DNA from: Planctomycetota bacterium
GTDB taxonomy: Bacteria; Planctomycetota; UBA1135; UBA2386
DNA length: 54,853 nucleotides
Reading direction: 5' to 3'
Assembly (NCBI GenBank): GCA_025459175.1
Contig: JALORC010000037.1
Coordinates: forward strand, 1-54,853
Positions 7,476 through 16,122 of the stretch are shown here, one piece after another. The notes under the pieces are model-generated. The model was given only the letters and a program-made list of their open reading frames with translations, was not told the origin of the DNA and did not search any database. A program made the position numbers and the translations under genes. Position 1 is the first letter of the stretch. Each line of letters opens with the position of its first letter.

Positions 7476-8813
7476 TCAGGCCTGCACGTACTTGCCGGCG
7501 ATCGGCAGCTGCTTGCTGAGCGCGTTGCGCGAGTCGACCACCAGCTTGGCGTGGTCGCCGATGACCTTCCAGTCGATCGCCGCGTGGTTGGTGACCACCA
7601 GCACGCAGTCGGCGTCCTTGATGTTCTCCTTGCTGAGCGGCACCGAGTGCATGCGGTACTCCATGTATTTGCGCATGCCGGCGAACAGCGGCACGTGCGG
7701 ATCGTGGTAGCTGACGTCGGCGCCGTGCTCGAACAGCAGCTTGATGATCTCGGCCGCCGGCGTCTCGCGCACGTCGTCGACGTCCGGCTTGTAGGCCAGA
7801 CCGACCACCAGCACCTTGGCGCCGCGCAGCGGCTTGCCGAGCTGGTTGAGCCCGTCGATGGTGCGGTGGATCACGTAGTGCGGCATGCCGTTGTTGATCT
7901 CGCCCGCGAGCTCGATGAAGCGCGTGTGGTGGCCGAACTCGCGCGCCTTCCAGGTCAGGTAGAACGGGTCGATCGGGATGCAGTGCCCGCCGAGGCCCGG
8001 GCCCGGGTAGAAGGCCTGGAAGCCGAACGGCTTGGTCGCCGCGGCGTCGATGACCTTCCAGATGTCGATGCCCATCGCGCCGAGCACCGGCTTCAGCTCG
8101 TTGACCAGCGCGATGTTGACGCAGCGGTAGATGTTCTCGAGCAGCTTGGCGGCCTCGGCGACCTCGGCGTTCTCGACCGGGATCACCTTCTTGATCGCGG
8201 CGCTGTAGAGCATCGTCGCCAGCTTGCCGCTGACCTCGTCGGTGCCACCGACCAGCTTCGGGATCGTCTGCGTGCTGTGGTCCTTGCGACCCGGGTCCTC
8301 GCGCTCGGGGCTGAACGCCAGGAAGTAGTCGACGCCGGCCTTGAGCCCGGTCTTGTCGAGGATCGGCATGCAGTCGCCGCGGGTCGTGCCCGGATAGGTG
8401 GTCGACTCGAGCGAGATCAGCTGGCCCTTGCGCAGCACCTTCGCGCACATCTCGGTCGAGCGCTCGATGTAGCTCATGTCCGGCTCGCCGTGCTTGCCCA
8501 GCGGCGTCGGCACGCACAGGATGATCGCGTCCGCCTTGGCGAGATCGGCCGGGTTGGCCGTCGGCAGGAACTTCGGCGACTTCGCCATCTCCTTGACGAA
8601 GTCGGTGCCGAGGTGCTTGAGGTAGGAGTCACCCCGCTTCAGCAGGTCGATCTTCTCCTGATCGATGTCGTAGCCGACGACCGGGAATCCGGCCTGGAAG
8701 AACGCGCGCAGCAGAGGCAGTCCGACATACCCGAGACCCACGACCCCGACGGTGGCGGTGCGGGTGCGGATCTTCTCTTCGAGTTGGACGGCGGGGGAGG
8801 TGGTCTCGACCAT
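7476..8813 (-). CDS. UDP-sugar 6-dehydrogenase (WbpA/VipA-type)
   Basis: This NAD-dependent nucleotide-sugar dehydrogenase oxidises the C6 hydroxyl of a UDP-hexose to a carboxylate. The 445-residue form has the Rossmann motif GLGYVGLP at 26-33 and the catalytic-cysteine motif GGHCIPIDP with Cys278. The GFQAFYPGPG stretch before it and the C-terminal domain resemble UDP-N-acetylhexosamine dehydrogenases rather than UDP-glucose dehydrogenase. Its product would feed surface polysaccharide synthesis, although no glycosyltransferases adjoin it. The frame is open much further upstream, but similarity starts here; ATG 8825 (4 codons earlier) is the alternative. Substrate assignment is inference. Confidence 0.9.
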   Translation of the reverse strand: MVETTSPAVQLEEKIRTRTATVGVVGLGYVGLPLLRAFFQAGFPVVGYDIDQEKIDLLKRGDSYLKHLGTDFVKEMAKSPKFLPTANPADLAKADAIILCVPTPLGKHGEPDMSYIERSTEMCAKVLRKGQLISLESTTYPGTTRGDCMPILDKTGLKAGVDYFLAFSPEREDPGRKDHSTQTIPKLVGGTDEVSGKLATMLYSAAIKKVIPVENAEVAEAAKLLENIYRCVNIALVNELKPVLGAMGIDIWKVIDAAATKPFGFQAFYPGPGLGGHCIPIDPFYLTWKAREFGHHTRFIELAGEINNGMPHYVIHRTIDGLNQLGKPLRGAKVLVVGLAYKPDVDDVRETPAAEIIKLLFEHGADVSYHDPHVPLFAGMRKYMEYRMHSVPLSKENIKDADCVLVVTNHAAIDWKVIGDHAKLVVDSRNALSKQLPIAGKYVQA

Positions 8814-8957
8814 GGATGAAGGCATAGACGTAGCCGTGCATCGGCATCCGGGCCAGTGCGAGTGGAGGTTTGCGGTCGCCTGCCCTCGCACCGGAGGAAC
8901 GAGCCCCGAGCCCCGGCCCGGGTATCCATGTAGGCGGGTGCGCCGGCGTTGGGCGCG

Positions 8958-8963
8958 TAGCAT
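8958..8963 (+). promoter_or_regulatory. -10 box TAGCAT, likely leaderless
   Basis: TAGCAT stands 9 nt before the ATG at 8973. The same hexamer occurs before the gene at 20700. Confidence 0.45.
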
Positions 8964-8972
8964 GCCGGCCCG

Positions 8973-9407
8973 ATGACGCGACCGAACGAACCCTGGTGGC
9001 AGGCCGCCTGGCAATGGCTCCAGGGCAACACCGCGCTGCTCGGCTGGCTGCTGGTGCTCGGCGTGGTGTCGCTGGTGCTGACCGTGCTGCTGCTGCCGCT
9101 GGTCGTGGTCCGGCTGCCGGCGGACTACTTCGTGATCGGCGGCGACGAACGGCGCGCGCGCCGCGGTCCGCTCGCCTGGCTGTGGCGCCTCGTGAAGAAC
9201 CTGCTCGGCGCGGTCTTCGTGCTGGCCGGGATCGCGATGCTGGTATTGCCGGGCCAAGGTGTGTTGACGATCCTGATCGGCCTGATGCTGCTCGACTTCC
9301 CCGGCAAGAAGGCGCTCGAGCGGCGGCTCGCGCGACGGCCCGCGATCCGCGGCTTCCTCGACCGGTTGCGGGCCCGCCGCGGCGTGCCGCCGCTGCAGTT
9401 GGACTGA
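8973..9407 (+). CDS. PGPGW-type transmembrane protein
   Basis: This 144-residue inner-membrane protein has hydrophobic segments near residues 22-48 and 70-98. The second contains LPGQGVLTILIGLMLLDFPG, the signature region of the small PGPGW / TIGR02611-like family, whose function is not established. An Arg-rich tail follows and is probably cytoplasmic. The histone-deacetylase-like gene begins 8 nt after its stop, so the two form an operon. The region 8814-8972 upstream is a divergent promoter gap with no gene. Confidence 0.8.
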   Translation: MTRPNEPWWQAAWQWLQGNTALLGWLLVLGVVSLVLTVLLLPLVVVRLPADYFVIGGDERRARRGPLAWLWRLVKNLLGAVFVLAGIAMLVLPGQGVLTILIGLMLLDFPGKKALERRLARRPAIRGFLDRLRARRGVPPLQLD

Positions 9408-9415
9408 GGCTGCGC

Positions 9416-10309
9416 GTGCACGTCTTCTACTCCGATCCGTTCACGTTCCCGCTGCCGCCGGAGCATCGCTTCCCGCTGGCGAAGTACCGCCTGCTGCGCG
9501 AACGCATCGAGCGCTGGCCGGCCTCGACCGGCGTCGAGCTGCTGCTGGCGCCGCGCGCGCTGCGCGACGAACTGCTGCTGGTGCACACCGCCGACTACGT
9601 CGACGCGTTCGCGGCCGGCGCTTTGTCGCGCGAGGCGATGCTGCGGATCGGCTTCCCGTGGAGCCCCGAACTGGTCGAGCGCTCGCTGCGCAGCTGCGGC
9701 GGCACCGTCGCCGCCACTCGGCTGGCGCTGCAGCACGGTGCGGCGGTCTACCTCGCCGGCGGCACGCACCACGCGCGCGCCGATCGCGGTGCGGGCTACT
9801 GCGTCTTCAACGACGTCGCGGTCGGGGCGCGCATCGTGCAGCGCGAGAGTGCACGCCGGCGCGTGCTGATCGTCGACACCGACGTGCACCAGGGCGACGG
9901 CACCGCGGCGATCTTCGCCGGCGATCCGAGCGTGTTCACGTTCTCGGTGCACGGCAGCGAGAACTTCCCCGCCAGCAAGGCGGTGAGTGATCTCGATGTC
10001 GCGTTGCCGAGCGGCACCGGGGACGACGTCTACCTGGCGGCGGTGCACGACGGTCTGCAGCAGGCGCTGCGGCGCAGCGAGCCGGAGTTCGTGTTCTACC
10101 TCAGCGGCGCCGACCCGTTCGCCGGCGACCGGCTCGGTCGGCTGGCGATCAGCAAGGCCGGGTTGCTGGCGCGCGACCGGCTGGTGTTCGCCACGCTGCG
10201 GCAACGGCGGCTGCCGTGGGTCACCGTGATGGGCGGCGGCTACGGCAAGCAGGTCGACGACACCGTCGACGTCTACGAAGCGACCGTGCGGGCCGCGCTC
10301 GAGCAATGA
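9416..10309 (+). CDS. histone-deacetylase-like zinc hydrolase
   Basis: This 297-residue member of the arginase/deacetylase superfamily is of the short bacterial type. GGTHHA holds the paired His118-His119, DTDVHQGDG supplies zinc ligands Asp156 and His158, GADPF supplies Asp233, and GGGY is at 273-276. Enzymes of this family remove acetyl groups from lysine, polyamines or other amides in the cytoplasm. The GTG at 9416 is chosen because it begins the conserved MHVFYSDPF segment and lies 8 nt after the previous stop; longer readings run into the preceding gene. The substrate is unknown. Confidence 0.9.
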   Translation: MHVFYSDPFTFPLPPEHRFPLAKYRLLRERIERWPASTGVELLLAPRALRDELLLVHTADYVDAFAAGALSREAMLRIGFPWSPELVERSLRSCGGTVAATRLALQHGAAVYLAGGTHHARADRGAGYCVFNDVAVGARIVQRESARRRVLIVDTDVHQGDGTAAIFAGDPSVFTFSVHGSENFPASKAVSDLDVALPSGTGDDVYLAAVHDGLQQALRRSEPEFVFYLSGADPFAGDRLGRLAISKAGLLARDRLVFATLRQRRLPWVTVMGGGYGKQVDDTVDVYEATVRAALEQ

Positions 10310-10331
10310 CTGCCTGACTGCCCGGCGGCCA

Positions 10332-10360
10332 TTGCCAACGGATCGGCGGCGGGTTCCGAT
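10332..10360 (+). promoter_or_regulatory. promoter TTGCCA-17-TCCGAT
   Basis: TTGCCA (10332-10337), 17 bp, TCCGAT (10355-10360), then 6 nt to a GTG start at 10367. The -10 is atypical (TC instead of TA), but the spacing and -35 agree with the promoter at 3343. Confidence 0.45.
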
Positions 10361-10366
10361 CCCGTC

Positions 10367-11635
10367 GTGCACGGCCATCTGCGTCTGCCCGGGAACTCGC
10401 CGCCGCGGTTGCAGGAACTGCAGCAGGCGCAGCTGTGTGCCGCGTGCCATGCGCTGCACGAGTTCGCCGGGCGGCCGGCGGCGTTGCTCACGAACCACGA
10501 ACAGGCGTTGCTGCTGCTGGTGACCGCGGTCGGCGGCCCGGAGTCCGTCGCCGCGGCGCCGGTGCCGCGGCGCTGCACCGCGCTGCCGTTCCGCACCGTC
10601 GAGGTGCAGCCGCTGTCGCCGGCGCTGCGAGCGTTCGTCGCGGCGGGCAACCTCGCGCTGGCCGCGGCCAAGCTCGACGACGATGTCGACGACGGGGGTG
10701 GGCTGTTGGCTCGGTTCGGGCGCTTCGTGTTGTCGCGTCCGGCGCGCCGGGCGCGAGCGCGGCTGGCGGCGCTCGGGTTCCCGGTGTCGCGTCTGGCGGG
10801 GCTGCGCGAACGCCAGCGGGCGGTCGAGCGCGCGCCCGGGGCTTCGATCGACGCGCTCGCGGCACCGACCGCGGAGCTGTTGGCGCAGGTGTTCGCGCAC
10901 GGCGCGATGCTGGGCGAACGTGGCGCCGATGCCGAGGCGTTCGCCGACTTCGGTCGCGCCATCGGCCGCATCGTCTACGGCATCGATGCGTTGCAGGACC
11001 AGGTCGTCGATGCGCGGCGCGGGCGCTTCAACGCGGTGGCGGCGCTGGCGGTGCGGCACGGGGCGGCGGCGCCGGCGTTGGTGCTTGGGTTCGTGGCCAG
11101 CGCCGTGACCGACGCGCGGCAGGCGCTGGCCGGCCGCCTGCAGCCCGAGCGCGCCGAACTGTTGACTGCGTTGCTCGACGCCGCGGTGCGATCGGCGCAG
11201 GCCGCGGTGCCCGAGCGCGGCACGATGGTGCGATCGGCGGAGGCCGGCGACTGCGACTTGCCGTGCGACACGTGCTGCGAAGTGCCCGATTGTGGCCCGC
11301 CGGCGAGCTGCGACGGCGTCTGGTGCGTCGACCTGCCTTGTTGCGATCGCGGTCGTCGGCGCAGGCGGCGGCAATCGCCCCGGGCGGAGTCGGACCGGGG
11401 GGCGGCCCGTTCGGCGCGCCGCGATCTGGAGCTGTTGTTCGGCCACGCCGGTGTCGCCGTGACCGAGCTCGCACCGGTCGGCATCATCCGGATCGGCGTC
11501 ACCGAACACGACGCGATGGTGCTGCGTGGTGCCATCGCTGCCGGCACGCCGGTGCGGGTCGTCGACGTGCAGGGCGAACGGCTCGTGGTCGTGATCGACA
11601 CGCGGCCGGCGGATCTGGCCGCTCGACGCCCGTGA
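10367..11635 (+). CDS. DUF5685-like protein with NfeD-like C-terminal domain
   Basis: This 422-residue protein resembles DUF5685. It has an N-terminal Cys pair C24-x2-C27, helical Asp motifs KLDDDVDD (102-109) and GIDALQDQVVD (205-215) reminiscent of prenyl-synthase folds, and a cluster of nine Cys at 296-326 likely to hold metal or form disulfides. After an Arg-rich linker, residues 360-410 look like the NfeD OB-fold (GHAGVAVTELAPVGIIRIG...). NfeD domains normally work with stomatin-like membrane proteins, and none is nearby. The GTG start has no ribosome site but a promoter directly upstream. The function is unknown, and the fusion is the notable feature. Confidence 0.75.
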   Translation: MHGHLRLPGNSPPRLQELQQAQLCAACHALHEFAGRPAALLTNHEQALLLLVTAVGGPESVAAAPVPRRCTALPFRTVEVQPLSPALRAFVAAGNLALAAAKLDDDVDDGGGLLARFGRFVLSRPARRARARLAALGFPVSRLAGLRERQRAVERAPGASIDALAAPTAELLAQVFAHGAMLGERGADAEAFADFGRAIGRIVYGIDALQDQVVDARRGRFNAVAALAVRHGAAAPALVLGFVASAVTDARQALAGRLQPERAELLTALLDAAVRSAQAAVPERGTMVRSAEAGDCDLPCDTCCEVPDCGPPASCDGVWCVDLPCCDRGRRRRRRQSPRAESDRGAARSARRDLELLFGHAGVAVTELAPVGIIRIGVTEHDAMVLRGAIAAGTPVRVVDVQGERLVVVIDTRPADLAARRP

Positions 11636-11647
11636 CCGCCGCGTCGC

Positions 11648-12019
11648 TCAGCCGCGGTTGGTCGGCAGCCGCGTGCCGGTGATCTTCACGGTCTTGAGGC
11701 GCACGAGGCCCAGCGACAGATGGGTGCCGAGCCAGTCCCAGAAGTTCGCGCCGGAGCTGACGCGGAAGTCGGCGACGCCGGCGCACGGCAGGCAGTTCTC
11801 CAGCATCGCGCCCTGCACGTCCGGCTGCGTCTCGCCGAACAGACCGTAGCCCCACAGGATGTGCTTCTGCTTCAGCTCGAACGTGGTCGAGCCGGCGGGT
11901 GGCTTCGCCAGTGGCGAGGCGCTGACCGGGAACGGCAGCTCGTTCAGCTCGTAGCGCAGCGAGCTGCAGCCGACCAGGGTGAGCAGGGCGACCGGGAACA
12001 ACAGGCGATGCGGTTGCAT
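11648..12019 (-). CDS. small lipoprotein
   Basis: This 123-residue protein has a lipoprotein signal ending LLTLVGC, so Cys15 or so is lipidated and the protein is membrane-anchored. The remainder, with ILWGYGLFG, a Cys-x2-Cys pair and a hydrophobic LGTHLSLGLVRLKTV stretch, loosely recalls the Bor/Iss lipoprotein pattern, but this is not firm. It lies 32 nt after the kelch gene stop on the same strand and could be cotranscribed. The ATG at 12019 opens the signal peptide; the frame upstream is antisense noise. Confidence 0.65.
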   Translation of the reverse strand: MQPHRLLFPVALLTLVGCSSLRYELNELPFPVSASPLAKPPAGSTTFELKQKHILWGYGLFGETQPDVQGAMLENCLPCAGVADFRVSSGANFWDWLGTHLSLGLVRLKTVKITGTRLPTNRG

Positions 12020-12051
12020 CGCCTCATGTTCGCGTCCGGTCGGCCCGTTGC

Positions 12052-13695
12052 CTACAGCGCGCCAACGTTGATCGTGACGCCGTTGCTGCTGAACAGGCCG
12101 GTGATGCTGAAGCTCGGGTCCAGCGCCAGCTCGGCGGCCTGGAAGTGCAGCACGCTGCCGGCCAGCGACGGCGTGTTGCCGATCGGTAGCGTGAGCTGCG
12201 CGCTGCCGGCGACCGGCAGCAGCGTGACGATCAGGTCCGGCGTCGCCAGCAGGTTGCAGCCGGGGCCGCCCTGCGGCAGCACCGCCGCGAGCGGCAGCGA
12301 GGTCGTGTTGATGCCGATCACGCCGAGCCCGAGCGACAGCGGCCCGAAGCCGGTCGCGGTGGCCGAGAACGTGCGGTTGGTCCACGGCAGGCCGTCGGCG
12401 GCCAGCGTCAGCGCGCCGCCGCTGCCGGTGCAACCGGCCCCGTAGCTGGTTGCGGTCGCGATCGGATTGGCCTGGTAGGTGTAGACGTTGTTGGTCGGGC
12501 GGCTGCCGGACTTGGTCGGGTCCTGACCGCAGGCCTTGTAGATCCGACCGGTGGCCGGGATGAAGCCGCCGAAGTAGCGGCTGACGCGGCCGATCACCGG
12601 GTCGGTGTTGTTGAACGGCGTCGTGCCGGTGATCGGGTTGGCGTGGATCGACCAGCCGTTGGTCAGGCAGTCGAACTCACTGGTGTAGTTGGTCGGCGCG
12701 CCACCGTAGTTGGGGCCGTAGACGTAGGCCGCGTTGGCCGCGACGGTGTTGCCGTTGCCGCCCTGCACCACGATGCGCTTGCGGAGCGGATCGTAGACGG
12801 CCTGGTTGCCGATCGAAGCAGCGGGCCACGTGGCGCCCGCTCCGGTCGGGTTGCTCAACACGTCGCAATCGCTGAGCAGTGCCCAGTTGCTGCCGGTCCA
12901 GCGCCACACGTCGAGGAAGCGCACCTGGTCGGGTGCAGCGACCGTGTTGTTGCTGCCGCCGGTCAGGACCACGTCCTGGAAGCTGTCGTTGCGGGTGACC
13001 ATCGAGTGCAGTGAGCGCGCCGGCGGCACCGCCGCGGGACTCAGTTGCACCCAGGTGCCGCCGGACCAAAGCCAGGTCTCGTTCGAGTAGGTCAACGGGA
13101 CCGTGGTGTTGGTCTCGCCGCCGAACAGCACCAGACCACCCGTCACCGGGTCGTGTGCCATCGCTGCCCAACGGCGCGGCGACGGGCTGGTGACCGGCGT
13201 CACGTTCGCCCACGTGTTGGTGGCCGGGTCATACTCCCATGTGTCGGCGAGCAACGTCGACGTGCCGGTCCCGGTGGGGCCACCGCGGGTGTCGCCGCCG
13301 AACACGGTGAGCTTGCTGTTGGTCGGGTTCCAGGCGATCGCGCTGCGGCTGCGGTGCGATGGCGAGCCGGCTGCGCCGTCGGCGATCACCTGCGTCATCG
13401 TGCCGGCGACCGGGTCGAAGGCCCACAGGTCGTTGGCCGTGAAGGCGGTGTTGTTGCCGAGCGAGCCGCCGAAGATCCACAGCTTGTCCTGGCCGACGGC
13501 GCCGGGATTGTCGCAGCGGAACGTCGCATTGACGGTCGGCGTGCCGGTCGTGGCGCCGGTCGACACGCCGGCGCTGGCCACGATGCTCCAGGCGGCGCGC
13601 GGCGCAATGCGCTGGATCAGGGTGGGGGCGGGCAGTTGGGCGATGGCCAACCCGACGAAGGTGGGAACGACGCAGATGAGGTGGGCGGAGCGCAT
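12052..13695 (-). CDS. secreted kelch-repeat protein
   Basis: This 547-residue exported protein has a signal peptide to about residue 19. Kelch-type blades of a beta-propeller are marked by LWIFGG, LTVFGG, LVLFGG, VVLTGG and IVVQGG, each after an aromatic-rich strand. The last ~130 residues form a separate module, beginning YGAGCTGSGG and containing TLPIGNTPSLAGSVLHFQA. A similar pattern ends the FG-GAP protein at 46023-48533. No enzymatic residues stand out, so an extracellular binding or structural role is most likely. Asn/Thr-rich loops are frequent. Confidence 0.85.
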   Translation of the reverse strand: MRSAHLICVVPTFVGLAIAQLPAPTLIQRIAPRAAWSIVASAGVSTGATTGTPTVNATFRCDNPGAVGQDKLWIFGGSLGNNTAFTANDLWAFDPVAGTMTQVIADGAAGSPSHRSRSAIAWNPTNSKLTVFGGDTRGGPTGTGTSTLLADTWEYDPATNTWANVTPVTSPSPRRWAAMAHDPVTGGLVLFGGETNTTVPLTYSNETWLWSGGTWVQLSPAAVPPARSLHSMVTRNDSFQDVVLTGGSNNTVAAPDQVRFLDVWRWTGSNWALLSDCDVLSNPTGAGATWPAASIGNQAVYDPLRKRIVVQGGNGNTVAANAAYVYGPNYGGAPTNYTSEFDCLTNGWSIHANPITGTTPFNNTDPVIGRVSRYFGGFIPATGRIYKACGQDPTKSGSRPTNNVYTYQANPIATATSYGAGCTGSGGALTLAADGLPWTNRTFSATATGFGPLSLGLGVIGINTTSLPLAAVLPQGGPGCNLLATPDLIVTLLPVAGSAQLTLPIGNTPSLAGSVLHFQAAELALDPSFSITGLFSSNGVTINVGAL

Positions 13696-13727
13696 GACGG
13701 ATGCACAGGCGTCATTCGCCGCCGCGT

Positions 13728-13751
13728 GGCCGGCTCGAAATGCGACCGGCC
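13728..13751 (-). terminator. inverted repeat after the methyltransferase gene
   Basis: GGCCGG (13728-13733) and CCGGCC (13746-13751) bracket a 12-nt loop just beyond the methyltransferase stop. It could terminate that transcript before the kelch gene. No T-run is present. Confidence 0.35.
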
Positions 13752-13753
13752 TC

Positions 13754-14773
13754 TCAGCGGCGGCGGAGCAGGTATTGGCACCAGGTCTCGTTCAACTGCT
13801 CATCGGGCAGCGCGCTCCACTTCGGCTGCAGGCGCGCCCGCAGGGCGGCCGGGATCTCGATCTTCACCCCGGGCATCCGCACCAGGATGTCGAAGCCCTG
13901 GCGCTCGAAGATCTTCTCGAAATCCCTCGGGCGGAGCCGGTTGCACCCGAACACGATCGGGTCGTTGCTGGCGATGGTCAGGAATTCCAGGCGATGCAGC
14001 GACGGCGTGCCGTACCAGCGGTGGTCGGCGGTGTCGATGCCGTGCAACGCGAAGCCGCCCGGGCGCGTGATCCGCGCCAGTTCGGCGAGGGTCGCGTCCG
14101 GATCCGGAATGTGCTCGAGCACGCTGTTGCTGACCACGACGTCGACGAAGCGGTCGGGGAGTCCGGTGTCGGTGGCCGATCGCTGCAGATAGACGAGGCG
14201 TTCCCGGTTGATGCCACCCGCGTCACCCTTCGCCATCCGCGCGAGGTCGAAGTCCGCGATGTTGCCGAGGATCTCGCGCGCCGTGATCGGATAGCTGCCG
14301 AACACCGACTTCGGATCGATCAGGGCGGAAGCGGCGGCCTGGGCGAGCGCGCGCACCGCCTCGCCCTCGTCCTGGATCGGGTCGAGCTCGAGGCAGCCGA
14401 CGCGTTTGGCCCCGGCCATCAGGTGGGCGAACATGCGACCGTAGGGCTGGATCGAACCACAGCCGACGTCGAGGTAGCTCGCGCCGAGCAGCGGCAGGCC
14501 ATGGTTGACGTGGCAGTAGTGCGCAAAGCCCAGCGGTCCGGCCAGGCTGCGCGGGGCCAGGCGGTTGTCCGGCACATCGACCCGCCGCTGCAGCTCGCCG
14601 GCGAGGGTGCCGAACAAGCGCAGGTGCTTCTGGCTCGTGATGTAGGAGTCACTGCCCGGCTGCTCCGAACGGAGCGCGTGCAGCAGGTTCGCCGCCAGGT
14701 CCCAGGTGGTGACGCCGGCGAGGACTTGTTTGGGATCGAGTTCGGACTGCAGGAGCCTGCCGTGGGAGTTCAT
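13754..14773 (-). CDS. class I SAM-dependent methyltransferase
   Basis: This 339-residue protein has a central Rossmann-type SAM-binding domain. YLDVGCGSIQPYG near residues 100-112 is motif I, and VVVSNSVLEHIPDPD followed by ARITRPGGFALHGID is the usual motif 4/5 region of UbiE/Methyltransf_11 types. The first 95 residues are an unrecognised N-terminal extension. The C-terminal RRR ending suggests a soluble cytoplasmic enzyme. Its substrate cannot be told; proteins with this layout often modify sugars or lipids. A TAGGAT -10-like box is at 14817-14822, about 43 nt upstream of the ATG. Confidence 0.85.
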   Translation of the reverse strand: MNSHGRLLQSELDPKQVLAGVTTWDLAANLLHALRSEQPGSDSYITSQKHLRLFGTLAGELQRRVDVPDNRLAPRSLAGPLGFAHYCHVNHGLPLLGASYLDVGCGSIQPYGRMFAHLMAGAKRVGCLELDPIQDEGEAVRALAQAAASALIDPKSVFGSYPITAREILGNIADFDLARMAKGDAGGINRERLVYLQRSATDTGLPDRFVDVVVSNSVLEHIPDPDATLAELARITRPGGFALHGIDTADHRWYGTPSLHRLEFLTIASNDPIVFGCNRLRPRDFEKIFERQGFDILVRMPGVKIEIPAALRARLQPKWSALPDEQLNETWCQYLLRRR

Positions 14774-14912
14774 GGGCCGAGAGGTGCGTCGGGCTTGGCG
14801 GAGGTGTCGCGACCGAATCCTAGCAGCCGCCGTGGGGCCGGGGCTACCCGCGGTCGGTCGGAAGGGCCGGCGGCGCCGTGCGGGCCATGCTACCGCCGGC
14901 GCCGGGCGGATC

Positions 14913-16073
14913 TCACGGCAGGAACTTGTTCGCTTCCTTGAGCTTGGTCGGCAGGTACTCGTCGATGACGAAGTTCAGGCCGTGTTTGGCGAGCGCCTGC
15001 TGCTCGGCGCGTTGCCCGGACTTCAGCATCATCTCGATCGCCTTCTGCCACTCCTTGTGCGCCTGGAAGAACGGGTCGTTCTTCAGCATGTCCTGGGCGC
15101 GCTTGATGTCGACGTCCTTCAGCGCGTGCGTCGGCAGCTCGTAGTCGACGATGTCCTGCGGCGACACGCCGAGGAAGCGCGCCTGCGGCACGCAGAAGAA
15201 TTGGTTCAGGTGCACGGCGTTGCCCGAGCCGACCTTCAGCGTGCGGTAGATGTTGCTGAACGCGTACGGATCGCAGTCGTTGAAGGCGTAGACCGGCAGC
15301 TTGTGCGCGTCGGCGAGCTTGCGCACGAAGCGGCGCGTCGCGCGCGTCGGCACGCCGGCGGTGCCGATCAGGATGCAGTTCGCGGTCTTCCAGTAGCTGT
15401 GCTGGGAGAGCCGTTCGAACATGCCGATGGTCTCGATCACCAGGATGAACTTCGCCTTGGTCTCGAAGCCGAGGTGTTCGACCGAGGTCGGGATCGAGTA
15501 GGCGCCCGAGCCGAAGCCGGTGCAGTCGATGCGCAGCGGGCGGCCCGACTCGCGGTCGCGGTCGAGCACGACCAGCTGGCCGGCGACCTTGCCACCGTGC
15601 TCGTCGGCCTTGAAGCGCAGGTGTTCGCGCATCACGCCTTCCAGCGAGAACAGCGCCTCGATGTCGTCCATCGCCGCGTCGCTCTCCGGCTGCTCGTCGA
15701 ACTTGGCTTCCTCCCAGTTCTTCGAAACGTAGTACGCTTCTCGTTTGGTGGCGAAGTCGTCCTCGGACACCAGCTGCTGCGACAGCGCCATCATCTTCAG
15801 CGTCTGCGCGAACGATTTGACGGTGTTGACCGACAGCGTGCGTTCGACGCGCGAACGGCCCATCACGAAGTAGCCGTCCTTCTTGTCGTAGCGGGCGTTC
15901 TTCAGCGAGCGGTCGGGGAATTTGAGCTCGGGCTTGCCCTGCGCCTCGATCGCCTTGTGCACGTGCACGGCGCAGTTCTTGATCTCGCGCAGGGTGACCT
16001 TGTCGAGGTCGGACAGCGGGCTGCGGTCCTTCTTCTTCGGCTGGGGCTTCGGAACGAACTTCTTGGCTGCCAT
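14913..16073 (-). CDS. top6A: DNA topoisomerase VI subunit A (Spo11 family)
   Basis: This 386-residue protein is the DNA-cleaving subunit of a type IIB topoisomerase. The winged-helix part has TKREAYYVSKN with catalytic Tyr115, which attacks DNA and forms the 5'-phosphotyrosyl link. The Toprim part has Glu214 (VIETIGMF) and Asp266-x-Asp268 (NDCDPYAF) for Mg2+. All key residues are present, so the enzyme should be active. It lies 49 nt after top6B on the same strand, as expected for an A2B2 complex. The N-terminal 16 residues are Lys/Pro-rich. Topo VI is typical of archaea and plants and occurs only sporadically in bacteria. Confidence 0.95.
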   Translation of the reverse strand: MAAKKFVPKPQPKKKDRSPLSDLDKVTLREIKNCAVHVHKAIEAQGKPELKFPDRSLKNARYDKKDGYFVMGRSRVERTLSVNTVKSFAQTLKMMALSQQLVSEDDFATKREAYYVSKNWEEAKFDEQPESDAAMDDIEALFSLEGVMREHLRFKADEHGGKVAGQLVVLDRDRESGRPLRIDCTGFGSGAYSIPTSVEHLGFETKAKFILVIETIGMFERLSQHSYWKTANCILIGTAGVPTRATRRFVRKLADAHKLPVYAFNDCDPYAFSNIYRTLKVGSGNAVHLNQFFCVPQARFLGVSPQDIVDYELPTHALKDVDIKRAQDMLKNDPFFQAHKEWQKAIEMMLKSGQRAEQQALAKHGLNFVIDEYLPTKLKEANKFLP

Positions 16074-16122
16074 GGGAACGTCTCGGTGTGCGGTTCTGGT
16101 GGGTGGTTGAACGGCGTCCGGC

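Noticed and set aside
5481..8819. 1112-residue plus-strand reading frame
   Set aside because: It is antisense to the nucleotidase and sugar dehydrogenase genes and rich in Arg/Ala, typical of shadow frames in GC-rich DNA.
8826..9257. N-terminal extension of the sugar dehydrogenase
   Set aside because: The added residues are low-complexity, overlap a divergent gene and lack family similarity.
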